NCBI GenBank assembly: GCA_029564595.1 | Contig: JAKQPS010000044.1 | Coordinates: forward strand, 1-64,000 | DNA: 64,000 nucleotides | Reading direction: 5' to 3' | From: a bacterium | GTDB lineage: Bacteria > UBP15 > UBA6099 | Shown here: in pieces, positions 9,301-18,189 of the stretch | How positions within the stretch are numbered: position 1 is the stretch's first letter | Layout of the letters: each line of letters starts with the position of its first letter | Notes under the pieces: model-generated | Databases searched by the model: none | What the model saw: only the letters and a program-made list of their open reading frames with translations | What the model was told of the DNA's origin: nothing | Translations under genes and position numbers: made by a program

Positions 9301-9789
9301 CCCCAGCGCAATCAGCGATTTTCTCATTCCCGGCATGTTCAGAGCTTCAGAGTATGCGAAATGAGACATCTCCGCAGCCGTTTCTTCCAACAAAGACGAA
9401 AGCCGCCCCAAATCGAAAGCTGCTTTGCCTGTTTCCGCATCCGAGAAAAGCTCGACGCAGTTGACTGCTTTGCCGGATAACGACGGATGCTTTCTTTCAA
9501 CCAGAAGCGCTATGTCCTTCAAAGTCAGAGGCCTGACGAGGGGAACGACGAACAAGCAGACGACGGCAAGAAAAAAAACAACAAGCGCAGAAAAAACAAC
9601 AGCGGCGCGCGGCGCGCCTGTCGCGCCTGCGGCCATTGCGAGCGCTGTAGGAACTGTCAGCGCGATCAAAGCCGCAGCCGCCCCCCGTGCCGCCTCCGTT
9701 GCCCGCCATAATATTATCAGCCGGGCAAGTTTTTCGGAGATTATTCGGAAGTTGTTTATATCTTTTTCATTCATAATCACAGACGCCAT
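6397..9789 (-). CDS. DUF4175-like membrane protein with long coiled coil
   Basis: About 1130 residues. Two hydrophobic segments lie near the N-terminus (AAAALIALTVPTALAMAAG and VVFSALVVFFLAVVCLFVV) and a third follows about 70 residues later. After these come Ig-like beta-rich stretches and then several hundred residues of Glu/Lys/Ala-rich helix, including MKRVREEQKLAAASARF. This is the layout of the uncharacterised DUF4175 family. The C-terminal helix ends in FEGIIENYYKELLKDE, also typical. The start is uncertain: a TTG lies at 9813, an ATG at 9789 and an ATG at 9774, with no clear ribosome site for any, and I take 9789. A TATAAT lies at 9822-9827. It is followed by the TPR gene in one transcript. 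Function unknown; probably an envelope scaffold. Confidence 0.75.
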   Translation of the reverse strand: MASVIMNEKDINNFRIISEKLARLIILWRATEAARGAAAALIALTVPTALAMAAGATGAPRAAVVFSALVVFFLAVVCLFVVPLVRPLTLKDIALLVERKHPSLSGKAVNCVELFSDAETGKAAFDLGRLSSLLEETAAEMSHFAYSEALNMPGMRKSLIALGAAGAVVTAAFAIGGASPSGFVSYMAPPYLPVREKIKLEWITGDIVAPVGSEVALEARLTGVSSGTPVVVLERSGLEPRAEKMKLARAANGNASSFVFKIDSLPGDMSYSVEYKSFQSRKYTVKAIEPPGVRSVSLKIIYPSHTGLKEERRSGGGDIKAPFGSQVFISAEATSPLRSARLIFDNGAETELIVDGATAEGSFDVERSGRYEILLTDENGFVNAKPPRYVVESVADEPPEIAIIKPENDIDANKDSVITVRGESRDDYRVDRVSVHYRAADSGRHETVQINARPGKELLFEFRLDLKELGVYEGETLEYFLSATDNDALTGPKTARSEIRRVRVLSKMEDYREILAAQEDIEMNLEALLGEGRSLAERTEEMARNLSRELREDGGRKWKAETERAVERTLALDSELAQLSKRLEETVERMRNNEFVNLETVSKMNELNKLMSEIMTDEIRELVEKIRKQLESARFENTDALMMQAMKERREALDNLDRTIQKMKRVREEQKLAAASARFKELEDRQESLLDRTQALNEAAGDRKPDAAQCSEAAAQSREQARIHDGADSALDYIEALAEEMKGASPETAESLKSAAETAGAEKLKGKMAGARDSLGRCSLKKAADNERAALETLRKMNDKLKGAAGEFAAKMSAKEKEMIRRLLRGTLDVSAAHEAARARTEKMMERTGARPSAPEFKKAADEQQPARLAAEALAQDAAALASFSLTVSQNAPLIAAEAARALARSVESFSEMKLDEAASSQNSASLRLNQLAVSLLDAEKRAGMESSASELESFMGRLRQLADSQQALNEATERLGDSGLPIPQMSAGMQSLAMQQKLIGDGLGQLMDDMGNVGGMSERLKQISEEMEMIRKDMEGGRITVEVKRRQSNALRRLRESALSLRKESLDEKRVAESAKGYAPAVSPKAIDVSRDSLPEHVLRQIGKLKDEPAPEGFEGIIENYYKELLKDE

Positions 9790-9821
9790 ACGACTATAGT
9801 GAACAGACAGCAATCATAATA

Positions 9822-9827
9822 ATTATA
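9822..9827 (-). promoter_or_regulatory. TATAAT -10 box upstream of DUF4175-like gene
   Basis: A perfect TATAAT on the minus strand lies 32 nt before the ATG at 9789. The candidate -35 at 17 bp (GAGGCA) is poor, so this rests on the -10 only. It sits between the terminator at 9865-9896 and the gene, where a promoter is expected. Confidence 0.4.
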
Positions 9828-9864
9828 ACGAATCCGTCTGCGGATGCCTCAGTCGCGCATTCAT

Positions 9865-9896
9865 AAAAAAACCGCCGGGGTTGTCCGGCGGCTTTT
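9865..9896 (-). terminator. Rho-independent terminator of the giant secreted-protein gene
   Basis: CCGCCGG (9872-9878) pairs with CCGGCGG (9885-9891). Reading on the minus strand the stem is followed by seven T. Five T also follow on the plus strand. It lies 63 bp beyond the stop of the gene at 9959-15568. Confidence 0.85.
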
Positions 9897-9958
9897 TGAT
9901 TCTTCATGTCGCCCGTAGAGCCGATGCCAACTAGCCCGGCAAAACGGTTCCATACCGC

Positions 9959-12900
9959 TTAAGGCGTTGTCGTCTCAGGCAAAGTCCTAGCAGTCTGGCA
10001 AACCTTATTGCTCACATTGCCCAGATGGTTTACGTTTCCTGAATTGTCCACCGTCTGAACGCAAATAGTGAGATCCGTGTCAGGCGTCAAATTCGATAAG
10101 ACGACCACATTGCCGCTAGTCAGAGTGTGTCTGGCGTCGTCTACCAATATGACATAGCCTCCGCCTCTGTCAGGCGGCACTCCCGGCCAACTCAGCGCCT
10201 GCCCCGTGACCGCCGTGCAGTCGCTTGGGTGATCCCACCTGACGGTCACCGAGCGCTCCGCCGCTGTTATCGTGACATTTCTCGGCGCGGGAGGCCGTTT
10301 CAGATAGTTCCATACTTCAGAAAACACCCATGTGTTTCCACAAGTTCCGCCATCGGGCGTTACGCTGGCCCCGACTCTCCAGTAATAAACCACCCCGTTC
10401 GTCATCGGAACATAGTGTCCGTCCTGTATCGATCCTACGAAGCACTGTTGATACGGACACGGGAATGTCCCGTGCATCGGGCTGGCCGAATAATCCGTAA
10501 ACACGATGTTCCTAAAATCATAAGTGTCGGACACATCGATTCTATAACAGGACTTGCCGTGCGCGAACGGTATCGGACTCCAGTAGTAAGACGCGTCCAC
10601 ACAGCTTACGTCCACGCAATTGTCGATTCCCGCCCCGGTCGGGTCAAGCGTCGGGTCGCACGCGCCATTGCCGGGAGGCGACGCCAGAACGACGGCCGGT
10701 ATCAGCACTGTAAACGAGTTGTACGGCGACCAGTCTCCGGGATATCCCGCTCCTGAAACCGTCTGCACTCCCGACGTGTCTCTCGCCCTCACCCTCCAAC
10801 TGAAAATATCTCCATTGGTCACGCTCGTAGTCGACAGATCGCAGAAAGTATTCTGCGTGTTCGTTCGCGGCGGGTCCGGCGGATTCTCTGGCACGTACAG
10901 GAATTGCGGATTGCACAGGAACGGCCTGCCGTTGCTGAGTATTTCTATGTCGTAGCTCGCCGCGCCAATAACGCCAGATATCTGTTCATCGCCCACTTCC
11001 CCGCCGTCCCAGTCGAAATGCAGGCACAACGTCGAGGAAGCTCCGTCGCAGTCGTCAACTAGCATCACCTGCTCGCCATGCATCGGCGCAAACAACCTCG
11101 GCTTGGGAAGCCCGGTGATGAACTCTCTCGAATTGGCGTCGTTGAACGGCGTTCCCTGAACGGTTACGTTCCATCGATATCTGCGACCGGCCATGAACTC
11201 GATATTCTCCGATGTCGAGTTCAGGGAACAGGTTGAAATCGTCTTCTGGAATATTGTCACGTAACTGGCCGTTCCGGGCGGCGACCCGTCGGGAAGCGCG
11301 TCGTCGGACGCCTCGATCGCCTCGATTCTAAAAATATACCCCGGATGCTGGCCCATCGCGGTGCAGATGAAATCAATGTTGTATTTATACGTGGGTTGAC
11401 CGTAGAAAGGATCGAGCACTATTCCGGCGGAAAGGTCCGGGCCTATTATCTCGTTGTTCGCGGGCGAAGTTAATATCGGAGCTTCGTGCCCTGTCACATA
11501 GAATGTCCTTCTGTTCACATTCTGCCATGTGCCGGACACCGCGCCGTAATCGTCGAACGCTCTTACTTCCCACATGTACGTGCCCGACAACGAGCAAGTC
11601 GGGTCGGTCGACAGATTGCACGGATTCAAGTCCACATCCGACATCTCGGCCTCGTTGGATGTCACGTTCATCTGCCAAACTATCGGGAAATAGGTGCAGT
11701 TGTTCCCAGTTCCCTGAACGCTGCACAGCCGCACCGTGTATCCCGCCGCGCCGGGAGTCAACGTCCAACTGAAGTTTATGCGATTTGAGCTGCTAACCGC
11801 TAGGTACTCTCCATTTCCGGGACTGACCGGGTCCGGCGGGAACAGGTTTTTCACAAACTGCGACTGCGAACAGCTTGAGGTGAATACCGTGAACTTGCTG
11901 TTCCCAGAACATACGCGCCACGCATACTCATTGCTCGACCCGGTCTGACTGGGCGACGCCGGGTTTTTAAGAGCCTCTTTCGCCGTGCCGTCCTCGTTAA
12001 AGACAATCGATGTCTCGTTCCCGCTTAAAGTCGTGTTCCAGATATACTTCGCCGCGTTGCCGAAGCCGTCCGATTTCTGAACAAGTTGGAATTGGTAGAA
12101 TTCGGCTCCGTTCTCCTTCAACCAGCGGAACTCGGGCTGTGGCACGTATACCATCTGGTCGTACAGCGGGTAATAAACCGACGGCCCTTTCAGAAGCAAT
12201 GTCACCGACTGCGGAGTCGACGGATTGCTTTCAACGTCATACTCGTCGACAGCCGTCAGATAATAACTATACGTTCTGCCTCTCGGCAAATATGTGTCTT
12301 CGTAACAAACCACGTTTGTTTTTGTTGAGCTGCAAGCCGCGTTCAAAACCTCTGTCAAAAGATTGCTGCAAATCCCGACTCCGTATCCGGCCTCTCCAGC
12401 CACGTCGTGACATCTATATATCCTGAACTTCGTGATGCTCTCCGAAGTCGGTTTCTGCCAATACAACGTTATTGAACTGTTCGAATCATTGGTGGTCGTT
12501 GGGTCTGACTGCTGTGGCGAGCAGTATGCGCCTCCGCACCAGTCCGGCTCGTCGGGTTTGTCCGTGGATTCGTCCTTTGTGAATCTGAACTCAGTGCTCC
12601 ATGGCGATTCGCCCCATTTGCCGACAGCCTGCACCCTCCATCTATAGGTTTTTCCCTTGGCAAGCTTCACAATCGGGGTTGAGGGATATGTTATGCTTAC
12701 CAGCGCCGCGCTAGTGGAGCTGATTTGAGGATCCCATATCAACTCATTGCCGTCAAAAAGATTCAACATATAGCTCGTTGGGGCATTGCTGTTCATTGAG
12801 CGCCAAATAAACGTCGGCTCGTTCGCTTTTACTGTTGTCGCGGTAACAGATCCCGGACTTATTAGGGTGGGCCTCTGCAACTCTGGAATGCCCGACGTGA

Positions 12901-15568
12901 CCACCGAGCGTTGGCTCATCACCCCGCCCGTCGTCACGCTGGCCAACTGATAGTAGTATTTCGTTCCGTTCTTCACATCAATATCGCAATATCCCGGATT
13001 TGATTCGCTGAACGAGTCGGGACAATTAGGGTCTGGTAAAGGAGAGCCAAGTTGGGATTTGAAAACTGTCGCTATCTCGTCAAGCCCTGTCGAAGACTCT
13101 TCCTCGCGAAAAATGCGATACCCTATCACGTTGGGATCCGCAATCTCATACCACCTCAACGACACCACGCCGTTTCCGGTCTTAACCGGTTGAAGGCCCG
13201 CCCCGCTTACCCAAAGGGGTATGGGCAAGTCGGAATCCTCCGACTCGGCGCGTTTGGTGAACTGCACAGTGTTGGCGCTTGTGTACGAGCATCCGTTGTC
13301 GGCAAGAACGTACCAATAGTACGTCATGTCGTTAAGCAATTCTACGCCGTTATATTCGACCGAGTTAGCAGGACTCTCCGGCGTATTGTCCAACATAGTA
13401 AAAAATACGCTTGCGCCATTCTGGTTATAAACGTTGACGACATATTTTTTCGCGCAGGCGTCGCCCTGCCACAAAAAAGTCGGCTTTTCATACAGAATAT
13501 CAGCCCCGCTCGTCGGGCTTATCGTCGCCGGGGCATTCGTAATAGTGCAACACTCTTCTCCGGGATTGACTCCGGTGTATGTGAACTGCCAGCTTACTGA
13601 AGGAATCTCTTTGCCTCTCGCGTTCGTATACCCGTCCACGCGCCATCTGTAAACAGTGTCGCGATAAAGAGTGGAGCCGCCGTATTCAACGGTGTATGAT
13701 TGCCTTTCTCCGCTGCTGGAAGAGCCTTCCCCATCCAGCCTCTCGGAAAATATCACTTCTTTTACCGCAGCTGTGGTCTCAACCGTCAGAATGTAATAGT
13801 CCATCGTCCCCGACCCTGTGAAAATGAACGATGGAGTTGGATTCTGTATGTTTGAGTTGTTGGCAGGCGAAATCAGCGTGATGTCTTCAATTTTGCATAC
13901 CGTTGGGTCTGAGGACGGAATCGTGCACTCAATTGGAGAGACAAGAGCGTCCTGTTCCTGATTGCTGCTGATGCCCTGAATGGCGTAGCAGACCTGCTGG
14001 TCGTTAGTCATATTCGTCAGTTCATAACTCTCGGTGTTTCTACCTTGCACAATCGTCTTCACTGTCGAGCAGGATGTCGGAGAGCAGTCGTATATCTTGT
14101 ATCCGGTCACGTTCGTGCTGTCCAGCGCCTGCCAGTACAGCCCCACGGCGCCATCGCCGCATTGCGCCTTGAAATTGCCCGGCCTCGGAAGCGGCGATTC
14201 CCGGTTGTCTTCCACAACCACATAAGGCGTAAAATGAGTGACGTTGCACGACACGCCGTATCTGTTTCCTATCGCCGTGTGTCTGCCGTATGTCGAGTCG
14301 ATTACTTCCCATGTCCCGAAATCGGTGTTGCAGGTGGCGCAGCTCAACTTGGACGAATCATTGAAAGCTATGTTGGTCATGTCGAAAATAAGCGTGTAGC
14401 CGTTGCCGGGAAGAGTCGAATCTTTTGTGGTGGTCGAAAGCCGAAATTCGTATGCGGTCGTGCTTATCGGCGCTATGCTCGCGCTTGAATTCCAGCATGA
14501 CATCAGCCCGGCGTCCGAAGCCGGATTGGTAATCTTGAACGGCGCGCCGGGTATGTAATCGACGTTAAACGGCGTCGGCGAGTACACCACGGCTTTGTTA
14601 TCCGCGCTTGCCACGGAAGAAGCCCCGACCTGAGCCTGCGCGGACTCCGCTTTGCTGCCGCCTCGCGATACGGCGGCCACAACTCCGACAGCCAACAGCC
14701 CTATGACCAGCGGGCTGAGTTTTTTCTTTTCAGGAACTTTTTTTATGCCGCCCGTCAACTCTTCGTATACCGCCGGCGTGTACACCAGTCTCGCCCTGTC
14801 TCCGGCCTTTATGCTAACGCCTTTTTTCTGCTCTATGATTTTGCCGACCGAGTGCGCTATGCTGACCTCGTCTATCTCTATGGAGGCGACTTGTCGGTCG
14901 CCCCTCATGATGGCAACTTCGGCTCCAACCCTTACGTTGTCTCTCTGAGCAAGGTTAGTGTAAACCTTGTTTCCCTTGAGCATGGTGACAACGCCGAACT
15001 TAGACATGTTTTCGAAAAGGAATCCGACCGCGTTCCTGACGCCGTCCCTAATCGCCATCTCCGCCAACTGTTCCATTGTCCCGGAGAAACCGAGCCTAGC
15101 GACTCTTCCGACTACGACCGCTTCGCTCAACAGATGCCCTTCTGCCACGGAATACATCGACAACCCGACTTCCACCTGAGCCTGTTCAGTTCCAGAATAC
15201 TTGATATCGCTCACGAATCCGACCACGACAGCTTCAGCGCCGACTGCTTCGCCGACGGATATCGCCACGTCAGGATTCGGCTTTAACCCTCGCATCGCCT
15301 CGACTATTTTCGCTCTGGCCGTCAAATCGCAGTTCTCTACATCCGACAGTTCGGCCAACAGCATGTCAATCCCGAAGTTGTCCGCAAGGATGTCGCTTTT
15401 GGTAAGGTTCTCTATGCCGACAGCCGCTATGATGATTTTCTTCTCCGCAGCCTGTTGCGCGAGCGCCGTCCCAGACCCGTCGCCGTATGTAAGCGTCAGC
15501 GTTATCGCCGCCAGCAGATACGACGCCACCCATCTTGTGAGCCTCATCTCCAGTATCTTTCCGAACAT
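9959..15568 (-). CDS. Giant secreted protein: CsgG/FlgT-like head plus fibronectin-type array
   Basis: The protein has 1869 residues. A signal peptide (YLLAAITLTLTYGDGSGTALAQ) is followed by a roughly 230-residue domain with CsgG/FlgT-like features, including IIIAAVGIENLTKSD, VGEAVGAEAVVVGFVSDI and a C-terminal part with VYTNLAQRDNVRVGAEVAI and SIKAGDRARLVY. A second hydrophobic segment, LSPLVIGLLAVGVVAAV, comes near residue 285. The remaining 1500 residues are repeated fibronectin-III-like and Ig-like modules, recognisable by lines such as KTYRWRVQAVG, MYYWRV-like strands and SPANN(S/E)I-type repeats, with many Cys. Such heads bind peptidoglycan or outer-membrane partners and such arrays project or bind polymers. 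The ATG at 15568 has a CGGAGGGAAAGC ribosome site. It lies 80 bp after recO. Exact function unknown. Confidence 0.8.
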   Translation of the reverse strand: MFGKILEMRLTRWVASYLLAAITLTLTYGDGSGTALAQQAAEKKIIIAAVGIENLTKSDILADNFGIDMLLAELSDVENCDLTARAKIVEAMRGLKPNPDVAISVGEAVGAEAVVVGFVSDIKYSGTEQAQVEVGLSMYSVAEGHLLSEAVVVGRVARLGFSGTMEQLAEMAIRDGVRNAVGFLFENMSKFGVVTMLKGNKVYTNLAQRDNVRVGAEVAIMRGDRQVASIEIDEVSIAHSVGKIIEQKKGVSIKAGDRARLVYTPAVYEELTGGIKKVPEKKKLSPLVIGLLAVGVVAAVSRGGSKAESAQAQVGASSVASADNKAVVYSPTPFNVDYIPGAPFKITNPASDAGLMSCWNSSASIAPISTTAYEFRLSTTTKDSTLPGNGYTLIFDMTNIAFNDSSKLSCATCNTDFGTWEVIDSTYGRHTAIGNRYGVSCNVTHFTPYVVVEDNRESPLPRPGNFKAQCGDGAVGLYWQALDSTNVTGYKIYDCSPTSCSTVKTIVQGRNTESYELTNMTNDQQVCYAIQGISSNQEQDALVSPIECTIPSSDPTVCKIEDITLISPANNSNIQNPTPSFIFTGSGTMDYYILTVETTAAVKEVIFSERLDGEGSSSSGERQSYTVEYGGSTLYRDTVYRWRVDGYTNARGKEIPSVSWQFTYTGVNPGEECCTITNAPATISPTSGADILYEKPTFLWQGDACAKKYVVNVYNQNGASVFFTMLDNTPESPANSVEYNGVELLNDMTYYWYVLADNGCSYTSANTVQFTKRAESEDSDLPIPLWVSGAGLQPVKTGNGVVSLRWYEIADPNVIGYRIFREEESSTGLDEIATVFKSQLGSPLPDPNCPDSFSESNPGYCDIDVKNGTKYYYQLASVTTGGVMSQRSVVTSGIPELQRPTLISPGSVTATTVKANEPTFIWRSMNSNAPTSYMLNLFDGNELIWDPQISSTSAALVSITYPSTPIVKLAKGKTYRWRVQAVGKWGESPWSTEFRFTKDESTDKPDEPDWCGGAYCSPQQSDPTTTNDSNSSITLYWQKPTSESITKFRIYRCHDVAGEAGYGVGICSNLLTEVLNAACSSTKTNVVCYEDTYLPRGRTYSYYLTAVDEYDVESNPSTPQSVTLLLKGPSVYYPLYDQMVYVPQPEFRWLKENGAEFYQFQLVQKSDGFGNAAKYIWNTTLSGNETSIVFNEDGTAKEALKNPASPSQTGSSNEYAWRVCSGNSKFTVFTSSCSQSQFVKNLFPPDPVSPGNGEYLAVSSSNRINFSWTLTPGAAGYTVRLCSVQGTGNNCTYFPIVWQMNVTSNEAEMSDVDLNPCNLSTDPTCSLSGTYMWEVRAFDDYGAVSGTWQNVNRRTFYVTGHEAPILTSPANNEIIGPDLSAGIVLDPFYGQPTYKYNIDFICTAMGQHPGYIFRIEAIEASDDALPDGSPPGTASYVTIFQKTISTCSLNSTSENIEFMAGRRYRWNVTVQGTPFNDANSREFITGLPKPRLFAPMHGEQVMLVDDCDGASSTLCLHFDWDGGEVGDEQISGVIGAASYDIEILSNGRPFLCNPQFLYVPENPPDPPRTNTQNTFCDLSTTSVTNGDIFSWRVRARDTSGVQTVSGAGYPGDWSPYNSFTVLIPAVVLASPPGNGACDPTLDPTGAGIDNCVDVSCVDASYYWSPIPFAHGKSCYRIDVSDTYDFRNIVFTDYSASPMHGTFPCPYQQCFVGSIQDGHYVPMTNGVVYYWRVGASVTPDGGTCGNTWVFSEVWNYLKRPPAPRNVTITAAERSVTVRWDHPSDCTAVTGQALSWPGVPPDRGGGYVILVDDARHTLTSGNVVVLSNLTPDTDLTICVQTVDNSGNVNHLGNVSNKVCQTARTLPETTTP

Positions 15569-15648
15569 GCTTTCCCTCCGGGATTGTTTCTTATATTCCC
15601 GATCCGCGTATGCTTCAGGATGCTTTCTCCGCCGCTTCCTCTTTGCGC

Positions 15649-16428
15649 TCAGCGCGCTCTCATTTCAAGTTTAGACATTCCGTCATACAGGTGATAATCG
15701 CAAAACCGGCCGAGCGCGGAAGAAAACTCCGCCGCCGCTCTTGTTCCGGCTTTCTCAAGCGTAGATATCGCCGCCGCATGCGCCGCCGCTTTTTCCCCGC
15801 TCTCTATTTCAATTTCCAGCAAGCCTTTCGCCGCCGTCCTTGCCCCTGTCCCGAAACTCATTGCTCCCGGCATCATCCTCGATCCCACCCCGCAAGCGCC
15901 GCAAACCGTCCCTCCAGATTCCACGCTCCATCCCGCTCCACCGTTCTTTATACCACTCCCGCACTCCGCGCACACATCCATTTCAGGCGCCTGTCCCGAC
16001 GCCAATAGAATACCCCATTTGATAACCGTCATTATTATATCATGCTGTATAGAGAAATGTAAAAGATTCAATATATTTTTTACAAATACATACAATCTTT
16101 GGTCCGGCGAACCCGCAGGGACTGCTTTTGTGACATATCTAGCTAAAAAACCGGCTGCGGCAAGGCTTTCAGGCTTCTTTTTTAGCTCAAAATGACAATT
16201 TATCGCTTCCCATTCCGTCAGGATGTCGGTTCCCCGGCTTTCCGCCAAGAAGAACAAACCTTCAGTAAGAGGTTCTACAGATCCCCTTAATGTGCTTTCC
16301 AATTTCTTTGTGCCTCTTGCGGTCATCCGCATCTTGCCCCGCTCAAGGGTAAAAACTTCCGCTTCGACGTCCCGCTCTCCCTTTAAGTCCGAGTCGAGCA
16401 CAATTCCTGTGACCGTATAATTCGCCAC
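15649..16428 (-). CDS. recO: DNA repair protein RecO
   Basis: RecO works with RecR and RecF to load RecA onto SSB-coated gaps in recombinational repair. The 259-residue protein starts with the OB-fold region (TVTGIVLDSDLKGERD, VFTLERGKMRMTARG). In the C-terminal half it carries a zinc-binding set C153, C156, C176, C179 (CAEC and CGAC), as in the RecO family. The start is GTG at 16428, with a GAGG upstream at a rather long spacing of 11 nt. It is the first gene on the minus strand after the divergent spacer 16429-16625 and is followed by the giant secreted-protein gene, which is unrelated in function. Confidence 0.9.
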   Translation of the reverse strand: MANYTVTGIVLDSDLKGERDVEAEVFTLERGKMRMTARGTKKLESTLRGSVEPLTEGLFFLAESRGTDILTEWEAINCHFELKKKPESLAAAGFLARYVTKAVPAGSPDQRLYVFVKNILNLLHFSIQHDIIMTVIKWGILLASGQAPEMDVCAECGSGIKNGGAGWSVESGGTVCGACGVGSRMMPGAMSFGTGARTAAKGLLEIEIESGEKAAAHAAAISTLEKAGTRAAAEFSSALGRFCDYHLYDGMSKLEMRAR

Positions 16429-16625
16429 TATTTCGCCAACCTCGCATTTCCTTGCGCAATTATATATAAACAGCGCGTTCCAGCCAACACCACGCTTCCC
16501 GAATCATTCATAATGAATCAGGAACAGCCCGCGCTGATTTTTTTTATTCTTCTTTCAGCCGCCGCAACGATTGCGTAGTAGAATATAATTTATTGTTTGT
16601 GAATCTGAGAATTATCTGGCGGAAC

Positions 16626-18086
16626 ATGAAAATAATTACGAACAAGATGGCAGTTGCGCTAACAATCGCGGCGGCGGTATTGGCGGCAGGTTGCGGAGGC
16701 GGCGGCAGGTCCGCGGACCGTTCAAACCAGAATGGCGGAAACACCGGAATGCCTGTCACCGCTCCGCCGTGGTATCCTCCCGCTTTGGACCAGCGAGTCC
16801 GCACCACCGCCGTTTTCGACCATGTAACCTACTACCTTCCCGCTCTTGAATCTTGGTATTTGTATGACGCCACGGCAGGATACACTTGGATATCAGCCAT
16901 AGGTTCGACTCCCGGCCTTTCCGCGTCAATGACCAACCCCTTTTCTAAAGTCGGCGTCATGATCATACCGACAAAAAATTATCAGAACCCCGGCACGGTC
17001 GACTTCTATATCGACGGACAACCGGTTAAAACTCTGGACCTTTCGTCTCCAACCCCTTTTCCGGAATATAAAGAGAACTTTGTCTCTTATTTTGAGATAT
17101 CTTCGGGGCTTCCTGAAACGCCGCATACCGTCACTATGGTGATAACATCCGGAACAGTGGCTTTCGACGGCTGGAGAATGGAATACAAGAATCAGGTTTA
17201 CCACATAGACTGCGGGGACGCGAACACTCTCGAAAGCGACACGATAGAAGCGGCTACTCAGGTTCGCGACGGACTGGAAGCGTACGCAGGCCACGCGGGC
17301 GCATTCCCAGACCCTGTCGACTTCACCGAGCTGTTTTCCTATATGGACAATTATTACGACATCTTTGACGACTATCCTAAGAATCCGTTCACAAAGGATC
17401 CGATGCGCAACAGCTCAGTTTACAGCGCCGGCGACTACGACTATGTTTACGGCTCTGAAACCGAGTACACTTTGAGCGCGTATGGCGGAACCGGAACCCT
17501 CATTACTTTCACAGAGGACTCTGTAGAGACGAATATTTTGCAGATGTCGCTTTCCGCTCCGATGAACCACTTCGCCACCACTTCCGCGTTTATCGTTTTT
17601 GAAGGGGAAACAGCCTATAACGGTTCGGGCGACTGGGGCGGCCCCAACCTTTCAATATGCTGCGGGATGAATGGCAAAGTCAGCTTCCCCGCCACCGGGT
17701 CCTTTTCCATCCCTATCCGCTTGAAGGAAGGGGAAAATCAAATCAGGCTCACTTTGGCCGACCCGTTCGGCCAGAAGGTTTCCCTGCTGCGGGTGATATC
17801 TCTTGACACCACCGCCCCCGACATTATTCTCATTGATCCCTTCCCGCCTGTGGGCGAAGTGGGAGAGCAGATAATCAACGTGTACGATTCTTCCACCATT
17901 GTGAAAGCCTATGTGGAGCCTTTCTCCACCGCCACTCTTAACGGCGACCCGATGACTGTGGACTCTACCGGCGTGTTTCAAATTGAGATGGCGCTGGCCC
18001 CCGGCGCCAACGTCATCACCATCGTCGCGGCGGACAGATTCAACAACACCAACACGAAATCATGGACCATAATGTCGCACCAATAA
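16626..18086 (+). CDS. Lipoprotein with pseudopilin-like segment and Ig-like C-terminus
   Basis: The start at 16626 (ATGAAAATAATT) is preferred because GGCGGA lies 5 nt upstream and a lipoprotein signal follows directly (hydrophobic run, lipobox LAAGC). That gives 486 residues. The N-terminal third is beta-rich and unrecognised. The middle contains DTIEAATQVRDGLEAYAGH, YPKNPFTKDPM and YTLSAYG. These closely resemble the C-terminal globular part of type II secretion pseudopilins (YPKNPFTGKPM, GDYSY, YTLTGYG), but without a pilin N-terminal helix. The last 100 residues look like bacterial Ig-like or glucodextranase-B-like modules (LNGDPMTVDSTGVFQIEM). It is monocistronic between a divergent promoter region and a terminator. 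Its role is unknown. Confidence 0.75.
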   Translation: MKIITNKMAVALTIAAAVLAAGCGGGGRSADRSNQNGGNTGMPVTAPPWYPPALDQRVRTTAVFDHVTYYLPALESWYLYDATAGYTWISAIGSTPGLSASMTNPFSKVGVMIIPTKNYQNPGTVDFYIDGQPVKTLDLSSPTPFPEYKENFVSYFEISSGLPETPHTVTMVITSGTVAFDGWRMEYKNQVYHIDCGDANTLESDTIEAATQVRDGLEAYAGHAGAFPDPVDFTELFSYMDNYYDIFDDYPKNPFTKDPMRNSSVYSAGDYDYVYGSETEYTLSAYGGTGTLITFTEDSVETNILQMSLSAPMNHFATTSAFIVFEGETAYNGSGDWGGPNLSICCGMNGKVSFPATGSFSIPIRLKEGENQIRLTLADPFGQKVSLLRVISLDTTAPDIILIDPFPPVGEVGEQIINVYDSSTIVKAYVEPFSTATLNGDPMTVDSTGVFQIEMALAPGANVITIVAADRFNNTNTKSWTIMSHQ

Positions 18087-18138
18087 TCAGCGTTTCCGAA
18101 CCAAACAATTCATAAACTCATACTCTCGCCAAAAAAGA

Positions 18139-18170
18139 AAACGGGCCCGCTGTTCGGCAGGCCCGTTTTT
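18139..18170. terminator. Bidirectional terminator
   Basis: AAACGGGCC (18139-18147) pairs with GGCCCGTTT (18160-18168). A T-run follows on the plus strand, and an A-run before the stem gives T on the minus strand. It lies between the plus-strand lipoprotein (stop 18086) and the minus-strand PRC-barrel gene (stop 18190) and serves both. Confidence 0.9.
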
Positions 18171-18189
18171 GAAGATTCTGTTGTTTCAA

